Source: Balneolaceae bacterium
GTDB taxonomy: Bacteria > Bacteroidota > Rhodothermia > Balneolales > Balneolaceae
NCBI GenBank assembly: GCA_006969905.1
Contig: CP030887.1
Coordinates: 1,364,001-1,428,000, forward strand
DNA: 64,000 nucleotides
Direction of reading: 5' to 3'
Shown: piece by piece, positions 44,843 through 53,672 of the stretch
Layout of the letters: each line of letters begins with the position of its first letter
Numbering within the stretch: position 1 is the first letter of the stretch
The notes under the pieces: model-generated
The model's input: only the letters and a program-made list of their open reading frames with translations
Databases searched by the model: none
Told to the model about the DNA's origin: nothing
Position numbers and translations under genes: made by a program

Positions 44843-47487
44843 TACTCATCCTTCAAACTATCTACTGGGTTCATCCAGGCTACTTTCAAAGTTTGATAAC
44901 TAACAGTTACAATTGCTAAGAGCACAACTACCAGTCCCGCAATCAAATAGTTGCCCATACTATTACTGATTCTATACGCATAGTTTTGAAGCCATTCTTC
45001 AGCCAGAAAGTATGTAACCGGTGCTGCAATGAAGAAAGAAATCACCACTACAATCAGAATCTCTTTATTGAAAGATATCAGGAGGTCTGATAATGAAGCA
45101 CCAAGAATCTTTCGAATTCCCATTTCTTTGCTTCGTTTTTCTGCATTAAAAGTAGCCAGGCCAAACAGCCCCAGGCAAGCAATAACAATGGCTATGATAG
45201 AAAATGCGAAGAATAATTTTCTTTGACGGGTATCACTTTCATATAGTTGAGCGAATTGCTCATTCACAAAACGATATTCGATCGGATAGAGCGGAGAGAA
45301 ATTGTTCCAGACCTCAGTAATTTGAGGCAGTAAACCAGAAATATTCTCGGCATTCACCTTAACTACTAAGTTTCTATAGTCTTCCGCCATTGAAACGGCT
45401 AAAGGGCTTATCTGATGATGAAGTGAAGTAAAATGGAAATCATCAACTACACCTATTACAAATCTAGGATGTTCATCAGTAAATACATTTCGAATTTCCT
45501 TGCCAATAGCTTCTTCATTGGTCCATCCTAGAAATTCAGCTGCCTTTTCATTTATAACAATAGCAGAAGTAGAGTCGGTAGAATAAGCCCTGTCAAAATC
45601 TCTTCCGGTTACCATCTGTAAATCAAAAACTTCAGAAAAACTGTCATCGATAAATAGGGTGCTCATCGTTAAAGGATCTTCATACCCTTCTACATCAAAC
45701 GAATAATTATCAAAAAAACCACCCGGCGAACCTGACATTACACTTGCTTCCTCAATACCGGGAATCGTTTTCAATTGATCGAGCATTTGCAGAATATTAC
45801 TCTGGGCCGTAGAATTATTCAGGGAAATATCAAGCAGTTGTTCCGGTTGAAAACCCAACGATTTATTGGAGATATAGTCCAGTTGTTTGTTAACTATTGA
45901 AACCCCAATAATCAGCAAGCTCGATATTGCGAATTGAAAGATAATCAGTCCTTTTCGTGTTACTACCTGAGAAGTACCAAAACTGATTTTTTCTTTCAAC
46001 GCTTTTATTGGTTTAAAGGAAGAAAGAAATAGGGCAGGATATACTCCGGCCAAAAAGCCGGTTAGCACCAGAATTGAGAACGTCATCAGGAGAATCTCAG
46101 GAGAGAACTGGTTAATTGAGATTGAAGTGCCAATCATCTGCTCAAACGGGGGAAGTAAAAAGTACACGAGGATAAAAGAGATAAATCCCGCGAAAAAGGC
46201 CATTACAAAAGCTTCCGACATAAACTGAGTGAACAGGATTAGTCGCTGAGCACCTAGTGTTTTTCTAATTCCAACCTCCTTGGCGCGACTAACAGATCGG
46301 GCGGTTGCAAGATTTATGAAATTAACTCCGGCTACTACAATAATAAGAATGGCGATAATTCCGAAAATATAAATTACCGTTTTATCGCCATGTTCAACCT
46401 GCCAGTCGAAGGCCAGGTGATTGGAAAAGTAGACTTCTTCGAGTGGCATAAGGCTCAGGTCAATGCGACGATTCATTTCGGCCATATTTTCGCCGAAATA
46501 TTTATCCATAAAAGCCGGTAGCTGAGGCTCGATATCGGAAAGCTGAACTCCGTCGCTTAAGAGCGCATAAGTATGTACCTGATTCCAGCCCCACTGATTA
46601 TAGAAATTGTAATCACTAAAGGTGATGATGCTTACAGCCAGGTCAAAATTTACGTGACTTTTAGCACCCTCAGGAAATTCAAAAACTCCGGTTACTTCGA
46701 AGCTATCTTCGCCATCAATAATTATATTTTTCCCAATGGGATTCTCATCCCCAAAGTATTTTTGAGCAGTTTCTTTTGATAAAACTACGGTGTAAGGTTC
46801 AACCAAAGCTGTTTCCGGATTGCCTGCAATAAACAGATAAGTGAATACCTGAAAGAAATTTTTGTCAGCCATGTATAAGCGCGACTCCATGAAATTCTGG
46901 TCGTCTATACTCACCACGCCATCTCCGGGTCCCAGTGTAGCAGCCATTTCAATCATTTCAGGGAACTCGCTTTCCAAACCCGATTTAAAAGGAGCAGAAG
47001 TAATACCTACCAACTCAGTTCCTTCAGGTCGTTCCATCTGGCGATTAACTTTATAAATACGATTTGCCTTTTCATGAAATGTATCATAACTAAGCTCATT
47101 TTGAATAAACAGGTAGATAAAAATGGCGCTTGTGATTCCGATAACTAACCCTGTTGTATTTAGAATGCTATAAAGCTTGTTACGAACCAGGTTTCTTTGA
47201 GCGATTTTTACAAAACTGCCTAAGATGCCCCAGTTCATAGCAGCAGAGGTGTCCAGGTAAGACTTGGTGGTTGTGGTTTTGTATAATTCAGTTCCCAGTT
47301 CATTCACATCACCAATTTCATTAGCTGCGATATCAAAGGCTTGCTGCGCAGTGTAAGATTCAGCTTCAAGCGCTTCGATTCTATCCCTTAAATGTGATTC
47401 CAACTCCTCAATATCTCCATCTTCGTACCCCGAATTTTTTCGAAGTCTACGTTTCCATTCTTTGATTGCTTTTTCTAATTCAAACAT
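44842..47487 (-). CDS. FtsX/MacB-type ABC permease with permease prefix domain (array member 2)
   Basis: An 881-residue paralog with the same order: prefix domain (ELEKAIKEWKRRLRKN, IEELESHLRDRIEALEAESY) followed by two MacB/FtsX units. The half-domain turns read KEVGIRKTLGA and KEMGIRKILGA, and the end is SLKDE. The periplasmic loop begins SYDTFHEKANRIYKVNR. Its prefix is far more similar to its neighbours than its body is. It is joined to both neighbours by one-base stop/start overlaps (TAATG at 47487 and at 44842), so translation is coupled. Substrate unknown; related permeases move peptides, lipopeptides or antimicrobials. Confidence 0.9.
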   Translation of the reverse strand: MFELEKAIKEWKRRLRKNSGYEDGDIEELESHLRDRIEALEAESYTAQQAFDIAANEIGDVNELGTELYKTTTTKSYLDTSAAMNWGILGSFVKIAQRNLVRNKLYSILNTTGLVIGITSAIFIYLFIQNELSYDTFHEKANRIYKVNRQMERPEGTELVGITSAPFKSGLESEFPEMIEMAATLGPGDGVVSIDDQNFMESRLYMADKNFFQVFTYLFIAGNPETALVEPYTVVLSKETAQKYFGDENPIGKNIIIDGEDSFEVTGVFEFPEGAKSHVNFDLAVSIITFSDYNFYNQWGWNQVHTYALLSDGVQLSDIEPQLPAFMDKYFGENMAEMNRRIDLSLMPLEEVYFSNHLAFDWQVEHGDKTVIYIFGIIAILIIVVAGVNFINLATARSVSRAKEVGIRKTLGAQRLILFTQFMSEAFVMAFFAGFISFILVYFLLPPFEQMIGTSISINQFSPEILLMTFSILVLTGFLAGVYPALFLSSFKPIKALKEKISFGTSQVVTRKGLIIFQFAISSLLIIGVSIVNKQLDYISNKSLGFQPEQLLDISLNNSTAQSNILQMLDQLKTIPGIEEASVMSGSPGGFFDNYSFDVEGYEDPLTMSTLFIDDSFSEVFDLQMVTGRDFDRAYSTDSTSAIVINEKAAEFLGWTNEEAIGKEIRNVFTDEHPRFVIGVVDDFHFTSLHHQISPLAVSMAEDYRNLVVKVNAENISGLLPQITEVWNNFSPLYPIEYRFVNEQFAQLYESDTRQRKLFFAFSIIAIVIACLGLFGLATFNAEKRSKEMGIRKILGASLSDLLISFNKEILIVVVISFFIAAPVTYFLAEEWLQNYAYRISNSMGNYLIAGLVVVLLAIVTVSYQTLKVAWMNPVDSLKDE

Positions 47488-50099
47488 TATTCACTCTTTA
47501 AACTTTTTACCGGATTCATATAAGCTGCACGAATAGCCTGACCGCTTACGGTTATTAGCGCAATAGTAAAGGCGATTAATCCTGTGATGAGAAAAACTTC
47601 CCAACTGACTTCAGTTTTATACGCAAAGCTTTCAAGCCATTGATTCATGATAAACCAGGCAACCGGAATGGCTATCAAAAAGCCGAAGGCTACCAGTTTT
47701 AATAAATCGGTACTTACCAGCTGTACAATCTGGGTAGTTGTAGCTCCAAGTACTTTACGAATACCGATTTCTTTGGTGCGTTGTATAACCATAAAGGCAG
47801 CCAGACCAAATAAGCCGAGGCAACCAATAAAGATTGCAAGACCGGAAAACGATCCAAATACTTTGATCAACCTGTCTTCGGCTTCATACTGAGTTTTCAG
47901 GTCATCCGCCAGGAAAGAGTATTCGAGCGTTAATGAAGAAAACTGTTTCCAGCCGGCTTGTACTTCTTCGATAATTCTGGGAAGATCTGCTTCCGGGTTT
48001 ATGCGTAATGCCACATATCTTGGGCGTTGCCTTGGCCCGAAAAGCGCAAGAGGATATACCTCTGCATGTAGTGACCTGTAATTGAAATCCCGAAGAACCC
48101 CTATAATATCATATTCGGTTGTACCCCTTAAAATCTTATGGTTAACAGCCTCATCCGGCGACCAACCGAAATCTTTCACAGCAGCTTCATTTAACATGAC
48201 TGCAAAAGAATCACTTCTGAAAGAACGTGAAAAACTACGGCCAGCTATAACTTCTAAATCCAATGTTTCTACATAATCAAAATTCACGAACGAATAATCC
48301 AGGTTATGGGCATCTGCATCAGGAGTGTCGGGTTGCCACATGGAATTAATAAAGAAGGTGCCTGGTACAGAGAAACCTGATGTAACATTTTCAACCCCGG
48401 AGATTTTTGATAACTCGTTAATAAATGGCGTATGGTTTTGTCCCAGAAAATTAGCCTGTTTTATAAGTAGTACATCATTAGGGTTGAACCCTAAGCCGGA
48501 CCTTTTCATGAATTGAATTTGTTTGTGGATTATGCCTGTTCCAGCAAGCAGGGTGATAGAAATGGCGAATTGAAATACCACCAGGCTTTTTCGCAGAAAG
48601 CTATTTCCCTCAGATCTGAATACACTTTTTAGTACTTGCGATGGCTGAAAACGACTAAGAATAAATGCCGGATATCCACCTGCAAGAAGCCCTGTGAGTA
48701 TGGTTATTGAAAGAAGTAGTACTGAATTTTTCAAAGTTAAAAAATCAGTAAATGCTATTGAAGTACCGGAGATCGCATTAAGAAAAGGGAGGGCAATGTA
48801 GTTTAATATTATTGCCAAAGCAGAGGCGAGGAAAGCCATTAATAAAGATTCTCCAAGAAACTGAAATGCAATCTGGGTTCGGTTTCCTCCTAATGTTTTT
48901 CTCATTCCAACTTCTCGTGCCCGTTCCATGGAACGTGCTGTAGCCAGGTTCATGAAATTGATACAAGCCAAAATTACAATGAAAACGGCCAGGGCTATGA
49001 ATAGGTACAGGTACTGAATATTACCCTCTGAGCCAATATCTACAGAAACACCTTGACCTAAGTAGATACCGGTTAAGGGTTGAAGGTGTGGAATAAAGTC
49101 ATTGCCTGCTAATTGGTTACCTGATCCCGATTGTGACAGGATTAGCTCTCCTATTTCTTTGATAACATTATTTAAGGAATATTCCGGTGTTAGTAAGAGA
49201 TAAGTTTGAAAATTATTTCGTCCCCAATTAAGTTCACGGGTATTCATGGAGGCTATAAAGTCAAAATCAAGATGAGAATTAGAAGGAGGGTCTGTAAGTA
49301 CTCCTGTTATTTCCATTTCCCGATTTCCAACCAATAAGCTTTTGCCTATTGGGTTTTCTTCCCCAAAATATTTGGGAACCATCCTTTGAGTAATCATTAC
49401 TGTATTTGGACGGTCTAAATGGGAGGTTCCTTCAAGTAAATCAAATGAAAATATTTCGAAGAAACCATCATCAGCAATCAAAAACGAAGGTTCTACAAAT
49501 TTTTCTAAGCCATATCCAACTACCGGGCTATCCATTTGTATTCTTACAGCTCTTTCAACTGACGCAAGATTTTCCATTACTGCAGGTGCAAGCGCAGAAG
49601 GAGTTGAGGAAATAGTTGTTTGCAAGTCCGGAATGTCAAATTCGCGAAGTACACGGTAGCTGCGGTCAGCATTCTCATGAAAAGTATCATAAGACCACTC
49701 ATGCTGAACGTATAGTGCGATAAGAATACATGCCGCCAGGCCTATAGATAATCCAATAATATTAATAACAGTGTAACCTTTTCTTAAGATCAGGTTCCGC
49801 CATGCTATTTTAAAATAGTTCGGAAGCAGTGATGAAATCCCAGAGGATTCTTTCCAATGAGTTGAGGGGCGATTTCCTTTAATCCGGGTTTTACTTAACT
49901 CGGTTCCTATACGGTTAATATCACCTACTTCATTAGCAGCGATATCAAATGCTTGTTGCTCAGTATAAGATTCAGCTTCAAGCGTTTCGATTCTATCCCT
50001 TAAGTGTGATTCCAATTCTTCAATATCCCCATCCTCATAGGCTGGGTTTTTTCGAAGCTTCCTTTTCCATTCTTTAATTGCTTTTTCTAAATCAAACAT
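47487..50099 (-). CDS. FtsX/MacB-type ABC permease with permease prefix domain (array member 3)
   Basis: An 870-residue paralog, the first permease after padR. The prefix (DLEKAIKEWKRKLRKNPAYE and IEELESHLRDRIETLEAESY) is nearly identical to that of member 2. Turns read REVGMRKTLGG and KEIGIRKVLGA; the end is SLKSE. It starts 12 bases after the padR stop with AAAGGA in between, so PadR and these three permeases form one transcription unit. Permease prefix domains recur in proteins encoded next to PadR regulators, which matches here. No ATPase gene lies between padR and the end of this unit. Confidence 0.9.
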   Translation of the reverse strand: MFDLEKAIKEWKRKLRKNPAYEDGDIEELESHLRDRIETLEAESYTEQQAFDIAANEVGDINRIGTELSKTRIKGNRPSTHWKESSGISSLLPNYFKIAWRNLILRKGYTVINIIGLSIGLAACILIALYVQHEWSYDTFHENADRSYRVLREFDIPDLQTTISSTPSALAPAVMENLASVERAVRIQMDSPVVGYGLEKFVEPSFLIADDGFFEIFSFDLLEGTSHLDRPNTVMITQRMVPKYFGEENPIGKSLLVGNREMEITGVLTDPPSNSHLDFDFIASMNTRELNWGRNNFQTYLLLTPEYSLNNVIKEIGELILSQSGSGNQLAGNDFIPHLQPLTGIYLGQGVSVDIGSEGNIQYLYLFIALAVFIVILACINFMNLATARSMERAREVGMRKTLGGNRTQIAFQFLGESLLMAFLASALAIILNYIALPFLNAISGTSIAFTDFLTLKNSVLLLSITILTGLLAGGYPAFILSRFQPSQVLKSVFRSEGNSFLRKSLVVFQFAISITLLAGTGIIHKQIQFMKRSGLGFNPNDVLLIKQANFLGQNHTPFINELSKISGVENVTSGFSVPGTFFINSMWQPDTPDADAHNLDYSFVNFDYVETLDLEVIAGRSFSRSFRSDSFAVMLNEAAVKDFGWSPDEAVNHKILRGTTEYDIIGVLRDFNYRSLHAEVYPLALFGPRQRPRYVALRINPEADLPRIIEEVQAGWKQFSSLTLEYSFLADDLKTQYEAEDRLIKVFGSFSGLAIFIGCLGLFGLAAFMVIQRTKEIGIRKVLGATTTQIVQLVSTDLLKLVAFGFLIAIPVAWFIMNQWLESFAYKTEVSWEVFLITGLIAFTIALITVSGQAIRAAYMNPVKSLKSE

Positions 50100-50111
50100 A
50101 AAATCTGTCCT

Positions 50112-50456
50112 TTACTCCATAGCCCATTGCGGAGTAGGCCCCCATATTTTTGCAAATACTTCGTGGATGCTCAGCCACTGTGCTTTAGCCGCTTGAAGCT
50201 CTCCCAGGCCTGTTTCGGTAATGGAGTAATACTTTCTCTTTCTTCCTTCTTCAGAAACCACCCACTTAGATTGAATACAGCCATCTTTTTGGAGCTTATG
50301 AAGTACGGGATAGAGCATTCCGTCCGACCACTCGAGAGTTCCACCCGAAAGGTGCTTTACATCCTGGATAATTTGGTAACCATAACTTTCACCACGCTTG
50401 AGGATTGTTAAAAGAAGCGGACGTGTAGAGGCCGCCATAAGTTCTTTTGAAAGCAT
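50112..50456 (-). CDS. PadR-family transcriptional repressor
   Basis: A 114-residue winged-helix regulator: SKELMAASTRPLLLTILKRG, the wing and recognition area GGTLEWSDGMLYPVLHKLQK, and KRKYYSITETGLGEL, followed by a short C-terminal helix for dimerisation. PadR proteins sense small ligands, often antibiotics or phenolics, or envelope stress signals, and release their operator. The frame opens at 50495, but that ATG lies inside the 19-bp palindrome and promoter; the ATG at 50456 gives the normal PadR start and sits about 25-30 bases past the predicted -10 box, so it was chosen. It lies between the single ATPase gene and three prefix-type permeases. Confidence 0.92.
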   Translation of the reverse strand: MLSKELMAASTRPLLLTILKRGESYGYQIIQDVKHLSGGTLEWSDGMLYPVLHKLQKDGCIQSKWVVSEEGRKRKYYSITETGLGELQAAKAQWLSIHEVFAKIWGPTPQWAME

Positions 50457-50463
50457 AATAAGA

Positions 50464-50509
50464 TACATTGAAGTTCTATGTATTGCATTATACATAGAAC
50501 TTCAATGTA
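50464..50509. promoter_or_regulatory. Perfect 19-bp palindrome, probable PadR operator
   Basis: TACATTGAAGTTCTATGTA (50464-50482) and its exact reverse complement (50491-50509) flank an eight-base centre. The inner part reads ATGTA-N8-TACAT, the ATGT-N8-ACAT form reported for PadR-family operators. It lies just upstream of the chosen padR start and overlaps the promoter below, so PadR binding should block transcription (autorepression). Confidence 0.85.
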
Positions 50510-50515
50510 ATCCAA
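50487..50515 (-). promoter_or_regulatory. Promoter of the padR-permease unit
   Basis: On the minus strand, TATAAT (50492-50487) sits in the centre of the palindrome, with TTGGAT (50515-50510) 17 bases upstream. The -10 box is perfect; the -35 box is a partial match. This would start transcription about 25 bases before the padR ATG. Confidence 0.6.
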
Positions 50516-50536
50516 TTAGAAAATCAATTGCCTTTT

Positions 50537-50559
50537 AAGTGATCAGGCCATTATCACTT
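50537..50559. other. Intercistronic hairpin between ATPase and padR genes
   Basis: AAGTGAT / ATCACTT, 7-bp stem with nine-base loop, no T tract. It may stabilise the upstream transcript end or weaken read-through into padR. Confidence 0.4.
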
Positions 50560-50569
50560 CGGTAAATAC

Positions 50570-51247
50570 CTAATAAGGATTTTTGGTTACAATGGCCCCG
50601 TCCTGGAGGTTAATAACACGGTTCCCGTAAGCAGCCATGGCATCCGAATGGGTAACCTGGATAATAGTAACACCTTCTTCCTGGTTCAGTTGTTTGAATA
50701 GCTGCATGATATACTCGCTTTGTTCAGAATGGAGGTTCCCGGTAGGTTCATCAGCGAGTATAAGTTTGGGGTTTCCTATCAACGCCCGGGCAACGCCAAC
50801 AACCTGCTGTTGACCGCCCGAGAGTTGATTGGGAAAAAGATCTTTTTTAGCTACGATATTAAATTTATCCAGCATGTCGGCCACCAGGCTTTTTCGCTCT
50901 TTACCTTTCACTTTCCGGTACAGCAAAGGCATTTCGATATTTTCATACACCGTTAATTCATCAATAAGGTGGTAAGCCTGAAAAACAAAGCCGATATGCG
51001 ATTTGTGGTATTCTGATTTTTGGCGTTCGCTTAAGTTGTGAACGGGCTCATCCAAAAAGTAATACTCGCCATCATTCGGCTCATCCAGAAAACCAAGAAT
51101 ATTGAGCAAGGTAGATTTGCCGGCACCGCTAGGCCCCATAATGGAAACGAATTCACCTTGTTCTATTTCAAGATCAATGCTTCTGAGTATAAAGGTTCGC
51201 TGAAATTTTTTGTCCAGGTATTTGCTGATTCCGGATAGTTTGATCAT
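50570..51247 (-). CDS. ABC transporter ATP-binding protein (MacB/LolD-like)
   Basis: A 225-residue ATPase, the only one in the array. Walker A GPSGAGKST (38-46), Q-loop Gln90 in FVFQAYHL, signature LSGGQQQ (142-148), Walker B LILADEPTGNL (163-173) and H-loop His (THSDAM, about 200) are all intact. The signature is followed by VVGVARAL, with Val where Arg is usual. It resembles LolD and the MacB-type ATPases that energise FtsX-family permeases. It lies 10 bases downstream of permease member 4 and upstream of the padR promoter, so it belongs to the upstream transcript. It may serve all nine permeases (inference). Confidence 0.93.
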   Translation of the reverse strand: MIKLSGISKYLDKKFQRTFILRSIDLEIEQGEFVSIMGPSGAGKSTLLNILGFLDEPNDGEYYFLDEPVHNLSERQKSEYHKSHIGFVFQAYHLIDELTVYENIEMPLLYRKVKGKERKSLVADMLDKFNIVAKKDLFPNQLSGGQQQVVGVARALIGNPKLILADEPTGNLHSEQSEYIMQLFKQLNQEEGVTIIQVTHSDAMAAYGNRVINLQDGAIVTKNPY

Positions 51248-51257
51248 AAGGTTTTAA

Positions 51258-53639
51258 TTATTCGCTTTTGAGTGATTTAACAGGGTTTGCGGTAGCTGCT
51301 TTTATTGACTGCCAGCTTACAGTAATCAGGGTTACAGTTAGTGCAAGTAGCGCAGTTACTAAGAAGATGAAGATTCCAATATCAATGCGAAAGGCAAAAT
51401 TTTGAAGCCATTTGTTCATTACAAACCAGGCTATCGGAGATCCAATCAGAAAGCCAATGGCAACTAGTTTTATAAAATCAGTAGAAAGAAGTGCTACAAT
51501 GCTGGAAACAGAAGCTCCAAGTACTTTTCGAATTCCAATTTCACTTGCTCTTTTCTCTATTAAGAAAGAAGAAAGGCCTATAAGCCCAAGGCAGGCAATG
51601 AAAATGCCAAGAATTGAGAATAATATAAGAAGGTTGCGGGTTTCTAATTCCGACTTGTACAGAGCATCGAGCTGCTGATCCATAAACTCATATTCGAAGG
51701 GGCGGTGAGGAGCAATTTCATTCCATACACTATTAATAGCCGTTAAGGTATTTTGGATATTATCAGGAGCAATTTTAACTAAAAGGTGATTATGCATATC
51801 GGCATTCATGAATAACGCCAAAGGTTCTACATTTTCTCTGAGGGATGCAAAGTTGAAATCTTTGATTACGCCCACAATTTCTCCTTCACGATTTCCCAAT
51901 ACATTAAACTTCTTTCCTATAGCTTCTTCAGCACTCCACCCATAAGCATTAACTAATGTCTCATTTAAAAGATAAACATAGCCTTGGTCTTTGGAGTAAC
52001 CGGGATTTTGAGGGAATCCATTTCCTGCAAGCAATTCAAGATCAAGCGTTCGTATTAAATCCTTGTCTGCTGCCCCTGCGCGTGTAGCAATATGGTTCGT
52101 GTTTGGAGTGTGTTCAGAAGAATATCCTCCAAATACTTTTCCCGGTATGTTAGACATAAAGGTTGCATTTAAAACCCCGGGTTGTCGCAATATCTCAGAT
52201 TTTAAAATATCTTGCTTAGGAGCTAATTCCCTATCCCGAACTGGCAGCACCAATACTTCGTCTTTATCAAAACCAAGGTCTTTGTTAAGAATAAAGTCCG
52301 TCTGTAAATAAATAATTATAGTTCCGAGAATCAGGAAAGTAGAAATCATAAATTGAAAGACAACCAATCCTTTCCGTAATATACTATCAGACCCTTTCTT
52401 ATCGAATAAACCTTTTAGAACTTTCACAGGTTGGTAAGAAGAAAGCATTAAAGCCGGGTAGCTGCCGGCCAGCAATGCTGTAACTATCATAATGCCCGAT
52501 AAAAGAAAGAGTACAGTAGAATCAGTAAATAGGCTGAATTCAATATTTTGCCCCATTAAAGAAAAGAAAGGGTCTTTAAAAAATTCAATCATCAATATTG
52601 ATATAGAAATCGAGATTAACGTAATAACTATAGACTCTCCATAAAACTGCCGGATGAGTTGTACCCTGGCGGCACCTAAAGCTTTCCTTATGCCTACTTC
52701 AGCTCCACGCCTTGCAGATCGGGCTGTAGCCAAATTTATATAATTAATGATGGCAATTAATAGAATGAGAAATGCCAGAAATGAAAAACCATATACATTC
52801 TGCATGCTTCCCATTGGGGCTATTTCGGCACCAAAGTCAGAAGATAAATATATATCAGTAAGAGCGGTAAGAGTTAACCCAAAGTCTCTGCCTTCAGGCA
52901 TATTATTTGATATATATTTATCAATCGTAGCTTGAAGGTTGTTACGATTTGTTTCCGGTTGTAATAAAAGATAGGTGTAAAAGTTGGCCGATCTTAATTC
53001 TGTATCGGAAAGTTGAGACCAGGTTTGTATGGTATGAAGTGAACCCAGGTAATCAAACCTGAAATGGGAATTTTCAGGAATATTTTCCAAAACAGCGGTG
53101 ACTTCAAAATCATAAACAGTATTAAATATTTTGGCATTAACCGTATTTCCAATAACATTAGTAGTTCCAAAAAGCATGAGGGCTTTTGATTCAGTAAGTA
53201 TAAGAGATCTTGGTTTTTGTAATGCTGTTTCAGGATTTCCGGCAATCACTTTAAATGAAAACAAATCAAAGAAGCTTGAATCAGCATATAAAAAGCTTTC
53301 TTCCTGGAATTTTTCATTTTCAGTAGAAATAATTACCGGGCTGTATCTAGTTGGCTCATAAAGCCGAATCCATTTTTCAATTTCCGGGGCAATAAAGCCT
53401 AAAGTAGGGGCAACCATAGAAGGGGTAACGGCTATTGCACCTTCTTCATCAACCATACTTACTCTTACAATCCTATCTGCGTGTTCATGGAATGTATCGT
53501 AACTAAGCTGGTGCTTAACAAATATCAGGATAAGAAGGCAAAGCCCTATCCCTATCGATAAACCTGCAATGTTTATAAAGGAATATCCTTTATGCTTTGT
53601 AAGGTTTCTGAATGTAATTTTTATATAGTTTTTAAGCAT
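51258..53639 (-). CDS. FtsX/MacB-type ABC permease, no prefix (array member 4)
   Basis: A 793-residue permease without the N-terminal prefix: it starts MLKNYIKITFRNLTKHKGYS and goes straight to the first helix (about 20-41). Two MacB periplasmic domains and two FtsX units follow, with turns AEVGIRKALGA and SEIGIRKVLGA and the end SLKSE. The periplasmic part begins SYDTFHEHADRIVRVS. It is the permease directly upstream of the ATPase gene (10-base gap), so it is the most natural partner by position. Its start is set by an SD in the codons of the previous gene's end (see the junction repeat). Confidence 0.9.
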   Translation of the reverse strand: MLKNYIKITFRNLTKHKGYSFINIAGLSIGIGLCLLILIFVKHQLSYDTFHEHADRIVRVSMVDEEGAIAVTPSMVAPTLGFIAPEIEKWIRLYEPTRYSPVIISTENEKFQEESFLYADSSFFDLFSFKVIAGNPETALQKPRSLILTESKALMLFGTTNVIGNTVNAKIFNTVYDFEVTAVLENIPENSHFRFDYLGSLHTIQTWSQLSDTELRSANFYTYLLLQPETNRNNLQATIDKYISNNMPEGRDFGLTLTALTDIYLSSDFGAEIAPMGSMQNVYGFSFLAFLILLIAIINYINLATARSARRGAEVGIRKALGAARVQLIRQFYGESIVITLISISISILMIEFFKDPFFSLMGQNIEFSLFTDSTVLFLLSGIMIVTALLAGSYPALMLSSYQPVKVLKGLFDKKGSDSILRKGLVVFQFMISTFLILGTIIIYLQTDFILNKDLGFDKDEVLVLPVRDRELAPKQDILKSEILRQPGVLNATFMSNIPGKVFGGYSSEHTPNTNHIATRAGAADKDLIRTLDLELLAGNGFPQNPGYSKDQGYVYLLNETLVNAYGWSAEEAIGKKFNVLGNREGEIVGVIKDFNFASLRENVEPLALFMNADMHNHLLVKIAPDNIQNTLTAINSVWNEIAPHRPFEYEFMDQQLDALYKSELETRNLLILFSILGIFIACLGLIGLSSFLIEKRASEIGIRKVLGASVSSIVALLSTDFIKLVAIGFLIGSPIAWFVMNKWLQNFAFRIDIGIFIFLVTALLALTVTLITVSWQSIKAATANPVKSLKSE

Positions 53640-53672
53640 GGCCTATTCTCCTTTTAGGCTATCAACAGGGTT
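53616..53672. repeat. 57-bp direct repeat at a permease junction, copy 1
   Basis: The stretch covering the start of member 4 and the end of member 5 is identical to 56082-56138, exactly 2,466 bases apart, which equals one gene plus its spacer. It contains the LKGE codons AAAGGAGAA, the stop, three spacer bases and the next ATG. Confidence 0.9.

Noticed and set aside
50457-50495. Longer PadR start at 50495
   Set aside because: It lies inside the palindrome and promoter; translation from there would require transcription to start upstream of the operator, and the shorter start matches the family.
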